The notes under the pieces: generated by a model
Database searches by the model: none
Seen by the model: the letters and a program-made list of their open reading frames with translations, nothing else
Told to the model about the DNA's origin: nothing
Shown: one piece after another, positions 1-8,411 of the stretch
Layout: each line of letters opens with the position of its first letter
Numbering within the stretch: the stretch's first letter is position 1
Made by a program: the position numbers and the translations under genes
Assembly (NCBI RefSeq): GCF_008642375.1
Contig: NZ_CP029194.1
Span: 6,193,001-6,257,000 of the forward strand
Direction of reading: 5' to 3'
Source: Streptomyces venezuelae
GTDB lineage: Bacteria; Actinomycetota; Actinomycetes; Streptomycetales; Streptomycetaceae
DNA length: 64,000 nt

Positions 1-1
1 G

Positions 2-94
2 CCCACCCTCGACTGCCCGGTGGAGATGCCGGTCGCCGATCTCCTCGACCACCTCAGCGACCAGGTCTGCGTCGCCATGGGGGTGGACAAGTGA
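2..94 (+). CDS. C-terminal fragment of a PKS/NRPS protein, probably a carrier domain
   Basis: Thirty codons of a gene that begins before the window. The frame ends ...VAMGVDK then TGA. The stretch PVADLLDHLSDQ resembles helices III-IV of an acyl or peptidyl carrier domain, where PVxxLL is followed by a short helix. A C-terminal carrier domain would suit a modular enzyme followed by a type II thioesterase. The stop overlaps the GTG start of the thioesterase (GTGA), so the two genes are translationally coupled. Carrier identity is inferred from about 20 residues only; the 4'-phosphopantetheine serine is outside the window. Confidence 0.55.
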   Translation, partial: PTLDCPVEMPVADLLDHLSDQVCVAMGVDK

Positions 95-879
95 CCGTCG
101 GCAGAAGCCCGTTCCTACGGCCGAGACCGGTCGACGAACCGGCGGTCCGGCTGATCGGCTTCCACCACGCGGGCGGATCGGCGGCCGTCTACTACCCCTT
201 CGTCCGCCATCTGCCCGCCGACTGGGACCTGCTCCTGCTCGACCTGCCCGGCCGCGGCCGGCGGGCGACCGCCCCCCAACTGGACGACATGGCGGAGGTG
301 GTGGAGACCGTCGTCGCCGACGTCCTGCCGTGGGCGGACGCCGACGCGCCGTTCGCCCTCTTCGGCCACAGCATGGGGGCCGTGGTGGCCGTGGAGACCG
401 CCAGGGCCCTGGAGGCCCTCGGCCGGTACCCGGTGTGGACCGGGGTGTCGGGGCGCGTCGCGCCCCGGCACCCCGGTGTCGGGGCCGTACCCCTGCACAC
501 CCTCGACGACGCCGCGCTGCTCGACGTGATGCTGGAGCTGGGCGGCATGCCCGAAGGGGTCACCGAGGCCCCCGACTTCCTCGACCGGTTCCTGCGGACC
601 GTCCGCGCCGACCTGAAGGCCGTCGACAACTACCGCCCCGCACCGGGCCGTACGCCGCTGAGCACGCCCCTGACCGTGTTCGGCGGCACCCAGGACGCCT
701 GGGCCCCCGCCTCCGCGATGCACATGTGGCGCCGCGAGACGGGGGCGAGGTTCTCCCAGAAGTTCTTCCCCGGAGGCCACTTCTACTTCCTGGACTCCGG
801 CTTCCCGGCCCTCACGGACCAGGTGATCGGCCAGATCGAGACCTTCCTCGACCCGGCGGACGACGCACAGGTCGCCTAG
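91..879 (+). CDS. Type II thioesterase
   Basis: A 262-residue alpha/beta hydrolase of the type II (editing) thioesterase family. These enzymes remove wrong or stalled acyl groups from carrier domains of PKS/NRPS lines. Visible features are the oxyanion-region GFHHAGGSA near the N-terminus, the nucleophile elbow GHSMG with Ser94, an Asp in GGTQDAW near residue 205, and the catalytic His in GGHFYF near residue 230. Length is normal for the family (about 250). The GTG start overlaps the upstream stop, so it is co-translated with the biosynthetic protein it probably serves. It is the only thioesterase in the visible part of the cluster. Confidence 0.93.
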   Translation: MTVGRSPFLRPRPVDEPAVRLIGFHHAGGSAAVYYPFVRHLPADWDLLLLDLPGRGRRATAPQLDDMAEVVETVVADVLPWADADAPFALFGHSMGAVVAVETARALEALGRYPVWTGVSGRVAPRHPGVGAVPLHTLDDAALLDVMLELGGMPEGVTEAPDFLDRFLRTVRADLKAVDNYRPAPGRTPLSTPLTVFGGTQDAWAPASAMHMWRRETGARFSQKFFPGGHFYFLDSGFPALTDQVIGQIETFLDPADDAQVA

Positions 880-934
880 GCCCCGCAACACAGCAGTCAC
901 ACCACACACGTTCGAGAATTGAGGGAGCACGCGG

Positions 935-1972
935 ATGCGCTGGGACAACCTGTACGTCGCCGGACTCGGGGCCTACCTTCCGGAGCAGGTGGAGACCGCC
1001 GCCGAGGCCATCGCCGCCGGCCGCTACGACGCGGAGGAGGCGGAGGCCAACGGCTTCCGCGCCGTCCGCGTGGCCCGCGCCGACGAGCCGGGACCGGTCC
1101 AGGCCGCGCACGCCGGACGCCAGGCGGTGGAGCGGGCCGGGATACCGCACGAGCAGTACGACATGGTTCTGCACGGCTGCATGGGCCACCAGGGCCAGGA
1201 CTTCTGGACCCCCGTCAACTACGTCCAGAACGAGACCGTCGGCGGCAACGGCATCGCCGTCGAGATCCGGCAGGGCTCCAACGGCGGCCTCGCCGGCCTG
1301 GAGCTCGCCGCCTCGCACCTCGCGAGCCGCCCCTCGCCCGCCGCGGCGCTCGTCACCACCGGCGACGCCTTCCGGCTGCCGTACTTCGACCGCTGGGGCT
1401 CCGACAGCCAGCAGGCCTACGGCGACGGCGCCGGCGCCCTCGTCCTCTCCAACCAGGGCGGCTTCGCCCGCCTGAGGTCCACCGCGACCTACACGGACTC
1501 CTCCCTGGAGCCCATCTACCGCGGCACGCAGGGCTGGACGGACGGCCCGTTCCTCGACGGCAAGCCGGTCGACCTGCACACCCGCAAGGCCGACTACCTC
1601 CTCAAGGAGGAGGGCGCCTACGACCGCGCCATCCGGCAGATGACGAAGAACGCCTCCCAGGTGCTCCAGGAGGCGCTCGACGACGCGGACATCACGCTGT
1701 CCGACGCCCGGTTCTTCGTCCACGCGAACATCGCGAAGACGATCGTCCAGTTCTCGTTCTACTCGCTGCTCGGCGTGAAGCCCGAGACCACCACGTACGA
1801 CTGGGGCCTGGACTACGGACACATGGGCGCCGGTGACCAGATCATCGGCATGAACCACGTGGCGGAGGCCAGGAACCCGCAGCCCGGCGACTTCCTCGTC
1901 ACCATGGGCGTCGGCGTCGGCTTCATGTGGACCGTCGCCGTCCTGGAGTTCACCGGGACGCCCGCCTGGTGA
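935..1972 (+). CDS. KAS III-like acyltransferase with Ser in place of catalytic Cys
   Basis: A 345-residue thiolase-fold protein of the ketoacyl-ACP synthase III family. The usual active Cys is Ser115 in RQGSNGG; His263 lies in the FabH-like segment HANIAKT. The FabH Asn loop is replaced by YGHMGAGDQ, with Asp301 a candidate third residue. CerJ-type relatives (cervimycin; Cys-His-Asp) move acyl groups to oxygen instead of making C-C bonds, and DpsC-type relatives carry Ser. I therefore infer an acyl or ester transfer role, possibly moving the FkbH/ACP-made unit. The start follows GGGAGC at a good distance. It lies 55 bp after the thioesterase, in the same orientation. Confidence 0.85.
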   Translation: MRWDNLYVAGLGAYLPEQVETAAEAIAAGRYDAEEAEANGFRAVRVARADEPGPVQAAHAGRQAVERAGIPHEQYDMVLHGCMGHQGQDFWTPVNYVQNETVGGNGIAVEIRQGSNGGLAGLELAASHLASRPSPAAALVTTGDAFRLPYFDRWGSDSQQAYGDGAGALVLSNQGGFARLRSTATYTDSSLEPIYRGTQGWTDGPFLDGKPVDLHTRKADYLLKEEGAYDRAIRQMTKNASQVLQEALDDADITLSDARFFVHANIAKTIVQFSFYSLLGVKPETTTYDWGLDYGHMGAGDQIIGMNHVAEARNPQPGDFLVTMGVGVGFMWTVAVLEFTGTPAW

Positions 1973-1979
1973 CCCCGTA

Positions 1980-2333
1980 TCACGCCCCCGGGTACTGATT
2001 CCAGAGGAACCGCAGCCCCGCGTTGACCAGGAAGATCCCCGCGAACGCCGCCGCCCAGCCCTGCCTCCCCGAGGCGGCCAGGGCGGCGGCGCCGCTTCCG
2101 AACCACAGCACCTCCAGGAGCACCCGGCCACCGCCGTACACCGGGTACGTCGCCTTCGGCGAGCCGAACAGCGCCCACACCGCGATCAGGGCGGCCGGCG
2201 CGCCGATCGCGAGGAGCGTCTTCAGCCACAGCTTGTCCGTCGTGCTGAGCGCCCACATGATGGACGCGGCGTACACCGAGAGCTCCAGCAGGAACATGAC
2301 CAGCATGTTGAAGGCCTTGAGGGACGAGAGCAT
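1980..2333 (-). CDS. Small four-helix membrane protein, DUF2568/YrdB-like
   Basis: A 117-residue, very hydrophobic protein with about four membrane helices. An early LLELSVYAAS helix, a WALFGSPKATYPV loop and a Gly/Arg-rich C-terminal third match my recollection of the DUF2568 (YrdB) family, whose function is unknown. It converges on the KAS III-like gene, with only 7 bp between the two stops, and is read in the same direction as the SARP gene that precedes it. Location inside the cluster suggests co-inheritance but does not show a biosynthetic role. Confidence 0.7.
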   Translation of the reverse strand: MLSSLKAFNMLVMFLLELSVYAASIMWALSTTDKLWLKTLLAIGAPAALIAVWALFGSPKATYPVYGGGRVLLEVLWFGSGAAALAASGRQGWAAAFAGIFLVNAGLRFLWNQYPGA

Positions 2334-2383
2334 GAGGGACTCCTAGAACGTGCGGGGCGGGGGGTTCCGCGCGGGTGGGCAGA

Positions 2384-3187
2384 TCAGACCGTCAGATCGG
2401 TACGGGACGTGAGGCGGGTCAGCCGCGGGTCGGAGCTGAGGATCGCCCGCTGCAACTCCTGGAGCCGCGGCGAGGGATCCACCCCCAGCTCCTCCACGAG
2501 GCAGCCGCGCAGCGCGGTGAACGCCTCCAGCGCCCGCCACTGCTGACCCGACCGGTAGAGCGCCGTCATGTACAGGGCGCAGAGGTTCTCGTGCATCGGG
2601 TGGCGCGCGGTCAGCACCGCCAGCTCGCTCAGCAGCGCGTGGTGCCGGCCCAGCGCCAGATCGGCCTCGACCCGGGACTCCACGACACACAGGTGGCTCT
2701 CCTCGAGCCGGGTGACCTCCACGCCGAGCCGCAGCCCGTGGTGCACGTCGACCAGCGCCCGGCCGCGCCACACCGCGAGCGATTGCCGCAGCAGCCGGGA
2801 ACCCGTCTCCCGGTCACCGAGGTCGAGCGCGCGCCGCCCGGCGGCCGCGAGCCGCTCGAAGGCGTGGACGTCGACCTCCTCCGGCGTGATGTCCAGGAGG
2901 TAGCCGCCGTACCGGGTGGCGAGGACGTCCTTCGCGCGCCGCGGCCCGTCCGGCGGCAGCGCCGCCTCGATCCGCTTGCGCAGCTGGAGGATGTACGTCT
3001 GCAGCGTGGTCTGCGCGCTCCGCGGCGGCTCCAGGTCCCACAGCTCCTCCATGAGCGTGGGCACCGGCACTATCTGGCCGGCCTGCAGGGCAAGCAGCGC
3101 GAGGATCTGGCGGGGCTTCCCCGCGGTCGGCAGGAGCGCGACCCCGTTCTCCGATGCCTCGAAGGACCCAAGGACCTTGATGTCCAT
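2384..3187 (-). CDS. SARP-family transcriptional activator
   Basis: A 267-residue regulator of the AfsR/DnrI/RedD class. Residues about 1-95 form an OmpR-type winged helix (LGSFEA, then LQTYILQLRKRIE and GGYLLDI). Residues about 100-245 form the bacterial transcriptional activation domain (FERLAAAGRRAL, LWRGRALVD, ENLCALYMTALYRSGQQWRALEAF). SARPs bind direct repeats near -35 of cluster promoters and recruit RNA polymerase; this one is the likely pathway activator. The ATG follows GGAGGGG. It is divergent from the FkbH gene across a 281-bp intergenic region where such repeats should be sought. I see no TTA codon in it. Confidence 0.92.
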   Translation of the reverse strand: MDIKVLGSFEASENGVALLPTAGKPRQILALLALQAGQIVPVPTLMEELWDLEPPRSAQTTLQTYILQLRKRIEAALPPDGPRRAKDVLATRYGGYLLDITPEEVDVHAFERLAAAGRRALDLGDRETGSRLLRQSLAVWRGRALVDVHHGLRLGVEVTRLEESHLCVVESRVEADLALGRHHALLSELAVLTARHPMHENLCALYMTALYRSGQQWRALEAFTALRGCLVEELGVDPSPRLQELQRAILSSDPRLTRLTSRTDLTV

Positions 3188-3468
3188 GCAGCTTCACCCC
3201 TCCACTACTCGCCAGCCCTCATGGTGGTACCGAGTCTGCTCCGCCCGCCTGTCGGGGCGACAGTGCCCAGGTCACCGGCCTCCCATGAACTCCGAACGTG
3301 CCGATCCATGAGAAATGCACGGGCCCGGACGGGGGAGGAGCAGGGCCCGGCCGGGATCCGGGGCCGGAGCGCTGGACGCGAGTGCGAGTGCGGCTCAAGC
3401 GCCGCCGCCGACGATCTGTCCGTACCCGTGGGGGGAACAGGCCCGGCGGCACGCGTGAGGAGACGACA
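3188..3468. promoter_or_regulatory. Divergent promoter region between SARP gene and FkbH operon
   Basis: A 281-bp non-coding stretch between two divergent starts. It must hold the SARP promoter and the promoter of the FkbH-ACP-exporter run. Two CCATGA hexamers at 3283-3288 and 3306-3311 are 23 bp apart, near the 22-bp spacing seen at SARP operators, but the match is short and may be chance. Polypurine GGGGGAGGAG at about 3341-3350 and a clear GAGGAG just before the TTG at 3469 are visible. Confidence 0.4.
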
Positions 3469-5397
3469 TTGACCACGGTATCCAGCCCGGCGGTGCGTGA
3501 AACCAGGAAGTCTCCGCTGGAGACACTGCGCGCGCTGCGCGCCGACGGCACGCTCGCCGACAACTACCCGTCCGTCGCCCCCCTCCTCGCCGCCATGGTG
3601 TCCGGCGGGGCGGAATCCGACTTCCGGCGGGCCGGCAACCTCCTCGTCCAACTCGACCGGCAGGCAGTCCTCACGGCCCGCCCCGAGACCGAGACCGCGG
3701 TCGTCGCCCTCACCGGACACTCCACGATCGGGGGCGTACGAGCCCCGCTGACCGCCGAGTTCGCCCGCCACGGCGTCCTCGTCGAGAACCGGCTCGGCGA
3801 CTTCGACGCCTACCTCCGCGACCTGTGCGACCCCACGAGCGCCCTGCACGCCCCGGACGTCGACCTCGCCCTGTGGATCCTCGACCCGCAGACCCTCACC
3901 GACGAGACGGGCACGCCCTGGCAGGCCGACGACCTCGTACGGACCGCCGAGCGCAAGCTCGCCCAGATCGAGCACCTCGCCACCGCCTTCACCCGGAACG
4001 CCACGGCCGCGCTCGTCCTCAACACCGTGCCGCTGCCCCGAAGCGTCACCCACCAGCTCATCGACCACGAGTCCCGCGCCCGTGCCGGCATCGCCTGGCG
4101 CGACTTCAACTGCGGACTCCTGCGCCTCGCCCTCGGAAACCCGCGGATCCACGTCGTCGACCTCGACCCGCTCGTCGCCGCCGGCGTCCCGCTCGACGAA
4201 CCCCGCATGGCCGCCTACGCCAAGGCCAGCCTCGGCGACGACCTGCTCGCCGGCTACGCCCGGGAGGTCGCCCACCTCTCCCGCATGCTGCGCGGCCGGA
4301 CGAAGAAGGTCCTCGTCGTCGACGCCGACAACACCCTCTGGGACGGGATCCTCGGCGACGACGGCCCGGACGGCATCGCCGCCGCCACCACCTTCCGAGG
4401 CGAGGCCTTCGGCTCCTTCCAGCGGGCCGTCCAGCAGATCGGATCCCAGGGCATCCTGCTCGCGATCAGCAGCAAGAACGACCACGAACCGGTCGTCCAG
4501 GTCCTCAAGGACCACCCCGACATGGTGCTCCGCGAGTGCGACTTCGCCCGCGTCAACGCCAACTGGCAGCCCAAGGACGACAATCTGCGGGACATCGCCG
4601 AGAGGCTCAACCTCGGCATCGACAGCTTCGTCTTCGCCGACGACTCGCCCTTCGAGTGCGGCCTCGTCGCCGACAGCCTCCCGCAGGTCGCCGTCGTCCG
4701 CCTCGACGAAGAGCCCGCCCTGCACATCGAGAAGCTGCTCGCCGACGGCTGGTTCGACACGGCCCGCCTCACCGACGAGGACCGGGCCCGGGCCGCCCTC
4801 TACCGCACCGAGAGCGAGCGCGCCGAACTCCAGGAGAACTCCGGCTCCCTGGAGGAGTACCTCCAGGGCCTCGGCGTCCGCGTCCGGCTCGCCGAGGCCA
4901 CCGCAGGGGACATCGACCGCGTCGCGCAACTCTCCCTGCGCGCCAACCAGTTCAACCTCACCACGGTCCGCCTCGGCGTCGAGGACGTGACCGCGCGGGC
5001 CGGCGACCCCGGCCACCTCGTCCTCACGATCCGCTCGGGCGACCGATTCGGCGACAACGGCGTCGTCGGAGCCGTCTTCGCCCGCCGCACCGCCGACGGC
5101 ACCGAACTCCACGTCGAGAACATGCTGCTCTCCTGCCGGGTCTTCGCCCGCGGCATCGAGCAGGCCACCGTCGCGAGCCTCCTCGCCCATGCCAGGGCCA
5201 CCGGCACCCGCACGGTGCACGCGAGCTACCGGCCGACCGCCAAGAACAGGAACGTCCGGGACTTCTGGCCCTCCATGGGCTTCGCCACCACGTCGACGAC
5301 GGACGACGGACCCCGCTTCCACCACGACCTGGCGGACCTCCCCACCGTCCCCGCTCACATCCTGCTCGACTCCTCCCTGGAAGGCACCGCGTCATGA
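3469..5397 (+). CDS. FkbH-type HAD protein (glyceryl-ACP synthase), long form with GNAT-like C-terminus
   Basis: A 642-residue HAD-IIIC protein. Family members take 1,3-bisphosphoglycerate, dephosphorylate it and load a glyceryl group onto an ACP. The HAD motif is DADNT, with nucleophile Asp285 (LVVDADNTLWDG), followed by SSKND and FADDSPFE motifs. Residues 1-270 form an extra SGNH-like region (GHSTIGGVRAPL near 85). Residues about 480-640 are a GNAT-like fold (LRANQFNLTTVRL, HASYRPTAKNRNVRDFW). Short FkbH proteins are about 360 residues. The TTG start is chosen because GAGGAG lies 7 bp upstream; no nearer ATG exists. The stop overlaps the ACP start (ATGA). Confidence 0.9.
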   Translation: MTTVSSPAVRETRKSPLETLRALRADGTLADNYPSVAPLLAAMVSGGAESDFRRAGNLLVQLDRQAVLTARPETETAVVALTGHSTIGGVRAPLTAEFARHGVLVENRLGDFDAYLRDLCDPTSALHAPDVDLALWILDPQTLTDETGTPWQADDLVRTAERKLAQIEHLATAFTRNATAALVLNTVPLPRSVTHQLIDHESRARAGIAWRDFNCGLLRLALGNPRIHVVDLDPLVAAGVPLDEPRMAAYAKASLGDDLLAGYAREVAHLSRMLRGRTKKVLVVDADNTLWDGILGDDGPDGIAAATTFRGEAFGSFQRAVQQIGSQGILLAISSKNDHEPVVQVLKDHPDMVLRECDFARVNANWQPKDDNLRDIAERLNLGIDSFVFADDSPFECGLVADSLPQVAVVRLDEEPALHIEKLLADGWFDTARLTDEDRARAALYRTESERAELQENSGSLEEYLQGLGVRVRLAEATAGDIDRVAQLSLRANQFNLTTVRLGVEDVTARAGDPGHLVLTIRSGDRFGDNGVVGAVFARRTADGTELHVENMLLSCRVFARGIEQATVASLLAHARATGTRTVHASYRPTAKNRNVRDFWPSMGFATTSTTDDGPRFHHDLADLPTVPAHILLDSSLEGTAS

Positions 5398-5618
5398 CCA
5401 AAGAGGACTTCATCCACCTGGTGCGCGACGAACTCGACCTGCCCCTCGGGGCCGACGACCTCTCCGCGGACTTCGACCACGTCGTGAGCTGGGACTCGAT
5501 GCACATGCTGCGGCTCGTCTCCGCCGTCGAGCGCGAGACCGGCACCCGTGTCCCCGTCGGCAGGCTGCTCGCCGATCGCAGCCTCGCCGCCATATACGAG
5601 CGCGTCAGCGCCGCGTGA
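5394..5618 (+). CDS. Stand-alone acyl carrier protein, partner of the FkbH protein
   Basis: A 74-residue carrier protein. Ser35 in WDSMHMLR is the phosphopantetheine site; helix II follows directly, and PVGRLLADRSLAAIYERV is the usual C-terminal helix region. ATGA overlap with the FkbH gene gives tight coupling, the arrangement expected for a glyceryl-ACP pair. The motif is DSM where many ACPs have DSL. The acyl cargo is inferred from the neighbour, not from the ACP sequence itself. Confidence 0.9.
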   Translation: MTKEDFIHLVRDELDLPLGADDLSADFDHVVSWDSMHMLRLVSAVERETGTRVPVGRLLADRSLAAIYERVSAA

Positions 5619-5736
5619 CCCACTACGCGCCCGACCGCGCGATCCACTACGCGCCCGACCGCGCGATCCACCGCGCGACCGACCGCGCGACCCACTGCGT
5701 GACCCACCGCGTGAACCGTCGCGCGGACCGCCGAGG
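5617..5736. repeat. Degenerate 24-bp tandem repeat (12-bp sub-unit), five copies
   Basis: Directly after the ACP stop lie five 24-bp units starting at 5617, 5641, 5665, 5689 and 5713. Units 1 and 2 differ at one base; units 3-5 drift. Each unit is two 12-mers of the type GAYCCACYRCGC / GMCCGACCGCGC. The array fills nearly the whole gap between the ACP and exporter genes. It is open in more than one forward frame (Arg/Pro/Asp-rich), but no start with a ribosome site precedes it, so I treat it as non-coding. Confidence 0.85.
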
Positions 5737-5760
5737 AACCAAGAAGAAACAGGAGAGAAC

Positions 5761-7263
5761 ATGAGTATCGACGCCCGGGAAACCGCTCGGGACACCCGGA
5801 TCGCGTCACCCGAGGCGCCGGTCCGGCCGTCCCCCGTCACACCGAAGGCCCCGGCCGCAGGCAAGCGAGGACTGATCCTCGCCGTCGTCGCCGTCGCCCA
5901 GCTCGTCTGTGTGCTCGACTCGACCATCGCCAACGTGATGCTGCCCCAGCTCCGCGCCGACCTCGGTCTCAGCACCTCGGGTCTGCAGTGGGTGATGAAC
6001 ATCTACATCCTGCTCTTCGGCGGCCTGATGCTCCTCGGCGGCCGGCTCACCGACGTCTTCCCCCGCCGCACCATGCTCGTGACCGGCATCGGCCTGTTCA
6101 CCCTCGGCTCCCTCGCCGCGGCCACCGCCGACAGCGGCGGCATGCTGCTGGCCGGCCGCGGCATCCAGGGCATCGGCGCCGCCGTGCTCTCCCCGGCCGC
6201 CCTCTCCATCCTCGTCACGACCTACCCGGAGCCGGGCGAGCGCGCCAAGGCCCTCGGCATCTGGGGCACCGTCATGGGCGTCGGCGCCAGCCTCGGCACC
6301 CTGCTCGGCGGCGCGATCACCGACATCAACTGGCGCTGGGCCTTCCTCATCAACCTCCCCATCGGCCTGCTGCTGATCGCCGCCGCGTACGCCTACGTCC
6401 CGAAGATCGCCCGCAGCGGCAGCCGCCCGCCGGCCGACGTCCTCGGCGGCACCACCGGCACCCTCGGCCTGCTCGCCCTGGTCTTCGGCATCGTCACCGC
6501 AGGCGAGGACGGCTGGACCGACCCGATCGCCGGCGCCGCGCTCGCCGCCGCCGCGGTCCTGCTCACCGTGTTCGTACGGGTGGAGAGCAAGGCCAAGGCG
6601 CCGCTGCTGCCCCTCGGCCTGCTGCGCCGCCGCTCCGTCGCCACCGGCACCATCGCCCAGCTGATCACCGCCGGCCTGATGCTGCCCTCCTTCTTCATGC
6701 TCCCGCAGTACATGCAGCTCGGCCTCGGCTACAGCCCGATGGAGGTCGGCCTCGCCTACATCCCGACCTGCCTCGCCATGCTCGTCGTCTCCGGCGCCGT
6801 ACCGGTCCTCATCGCCAAGTTCGGCCCCCGCGTCCCGTACGTCATCGGCACGGTCCTGCTCGCCGTCATGCTGGTCCTGATGCTCGGCGCCGAGACCACC
6901 AGCAGCTACTGGGCGCTCCTGCTCCCCGTCACCGCCCTGCTCGGCGTCGGCCTGGTGCTGTGCGTGATGACCGCCCCGGTCGTCGGCACCGCGGACGCCT
7001 CGGACGCGGACGCCGGCACCACCTCGGCCGTCCTCAACGCCTCCTCCGAGATCGGCGGCGCCCTCGCCCTCGCGATCACCGCCACCGTCGTCGGCTCCCG
7101 CCTCACCGAGCTCACCGCCCAGGGTGTCGGCACCGCCCAGGCCTTCACCGAGGCGCTCCAGCGGGGCTTCCTGGTCATGTTCCTCTGGGTCGCCGCCAAC
7201 GTGGTCATCGGCCTCTTCGGATTCGCCGGCCGCCCGGCGACCGAGGCCGCGCCGAAGTCCTGA
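5761..7263 (+). CDS. MFS exporter, DHA2-like (14 TM)
   Basis: A 500-residue major facilitator with a 45-residue polar N-terminus and then about 14 hydrophobic helices. Motif A is present as GGRLTDVFPRR and antiporter motif C-like glycines as GVGASLGTLLGGAI. LDSTIANVMLP is the typical first-helix signature of the DHA2 (EmrB/QacA) drug-proton antiporters. The ATG follows AGGAGAGAAC. Position after the FkbH-ACP pair suggests product export and self-resistance. The substrate cannot be read from the sequence. Confidence 0.92.
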   Translation: MSIDARETARDTRIASPEAPVRPSPVTPKAPAAGKRGLILAVVAVAQLVCVLDSTIANVMLPQLRADLGLSTSGLQWVMNIYILLFGGLMLLGGRLTDVFPRRTMLVTGIGLFTLGSLAAATADSGGMLLAGRGIQGIGAAVLSPAALSILVTTYPEPGERAKALGIWGTVMGVGASLGTLLGGAITDINWRWAFLINLPIGLLLIAAAYAYVPKIARSGSRPPADVLGGTTGTLGLLALVFGIVTAGEDGWTDPIAGAALAAAAVLLTVFVRVESKAKAPLLPLGLLRRRSVATGTIAQLITAGLMLPSFFMLPQYMQLGLGYSPMEVGLAYIPTCLAMLVVSGAVPVLIAKFGPRVPYVIGTVLLAVMLVLMLGAETTSSYWALLLPVTALLGVGLVLCVMTAPVVGTADASDADAGTTSAVLNASSEIGGALALAITATVVGSRLTELTAQGVGTAQAFTEALQRGFLVMFLWVAANVVIGLFGFAGRPATEAAPKS

Positions 7264-7378
7264 CCAGTGCCGCCGGGCGGACCCCCACCCGCCCGGCGGC
7301 CCCACCCTCCTCCGTACCCCGTCCCCACCGGGCCGAGGAGATCCCCAGCCCGCTCTCTCCGCGCAGAGAGGCAGACAG

Positions 7379-8386
7379 ATGCTGCAGCAACGCCACCGGT
7401 CCGTCGCACGGTCCGCAGTCAAGCACCCGACCTCCCGGGCCGCCGCCACCGCCGCCCCGGACACCACCGCCCCCGCCGTCCCCGCCACGTCCGGCGGACC
7501 CGTCGCCCTCCTCGTCGGAGCGGCGGCGCCCCACCGGCACCCGAGCGAGGCAGCCGCCAACTCCACCCTCCTGGAGGCCTGGTCGAGCGGGGTACGCACC
7601 TGGGTCCTCGACCGCGCGGAGCTGCTCGCCGCCCGCGGCCCCGAGGCCCGGACCCTCTCCGACGAGGCGACCGGCCTCGCCGGCGTCCACCCCGACGCCT
7701 GCGTCGCCTGGGCCCGCGACAGGCACGCCGCCGGCCACCGCTTCGACCTCGTCCTCGGACTGCGCGAGGACGTCCAGCTCGCCGTCGCCGACCTCGCTGC
7801 CGCACTGCACCTGCCCGGCAACCACCCGGACGCCGTCCGCCGCGTCCAGGACCCCGGCGCCCGGCTCGCGGCCCTCGCCGCCGGCGGCTTCCTCGTCGAC
7901 CAGGACCGCGACCGGACCCCCGAAGGCACCGCGCTCAGCGCCGTCGGCGCCTTCGTCTCCGGCCGGCCCCACGTCTTCCTCCTCGCCGCGCCCACCAAGG
8001 ACGGCTGGGCCCCCGTCACCGGGCTGCCCCACACCCCCCAGGCCCTCGCCGCCGAGGCGGCGGCGGCCGTCCTCCACCTCGGACTCTGCTTCGGCGTCTT
8101 CCGGGTGGACCTGCGCGCCACCGACCGGGGCATCGCCGTCTCGGACGTCCGCCTCACCCTCGAAGCCCCCGGCCTCCAGGCCCATCTGGCCCGGACGCTG
8201 CCCTGCGTCGAGCTCTTCAACCTCGTGTACGACGACGCCCTGGGCCGCACGGCGGCCCTCCCCGCGGCGCCCCTCGCCCCCGCGGTCCAGCCGCCCACCC
8301 CCTCGACGGTGCCTCCGTTCGTCCTCCTCGCGGGCGAGCCCGAGGGCGCGGCGGAAGAGCCCCACATATGCCGCGGCACCGACTGA
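7379..8386 (+). CDS. ATP-grasp-like protein lacking the ATP-binding lobe
   Basis: A 335-residue protein with a disordered first 40 residues. The middle resembles the pre-ATP-grasp part of carboxylate-amine ligases: a Rossmann-like start (PVALLVGAAA), then DLVLGLREDVQ, AAALHLPGNHPDAVRR and ARLAALAAGG. The end resembles the last ATP-grasp subdomain (FVSGRPHVFLLAAP, LHLGLCFGVFRVDLRAT). Between them only about 25 residues replace the roughly 90-residue lobe that normally carries the nucleotide-binding lysines, and the usual Asp-Lys before the Arg is changed to Asp-Pro. Catalysis is therefore doubtful. The ATG at 7379 follows GAGAGG. E1alpha starts 25 bp downstream, suggesting one operon. The assignment is fold-level only. 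Confidence 0.6.
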   Translation: MLQQRHRSVARSAVKHPTSRAAATAAPDTTAPAVPATSGGPVALLVGAAAPHRHPSEAAANSTLLEAWSSGVRTWVLDRAELLAARGPEARTLSDEATGLAGVHPDACVAWARDRHAAGHRFDLVLGLREDVQLAVADLAAALHLPGNHPDAVRRVQDPGARLAALAAGGFLVDQDRDRTPEGTALSAVGAFVSGRPHVFLLAAPTKDGWAPVTGLPHTPQALAAEAAAAVLHLGLCFGVFRVDLRATDRGIAVSDVRLTLEAPGLQAHLARTLPCVELFNLVYDDALGRTAALPAAPLAPAVQPPTPSTVPPFVLLAGEPEGAAEEPHICRGTD

Positions 8387-8411
8387 ACCGAACGAGAGCC
8401 GGAGACCCCGA

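Noticed and set aside
115..948. Long minus-strand open frame over the thioesterase gene
   Set aside because: It is a shadow frame caused by high GC; it has no domain, start context or codon pattern of its own.
5548..5760. In-frame N-terminal extension of the exporter through the tandem repeat
   Set aside because: The extension would be an Arg/Pro/Asp repeat without a ribosome site, while AGGAGAGAAC lies directly before the ATG at 5761.
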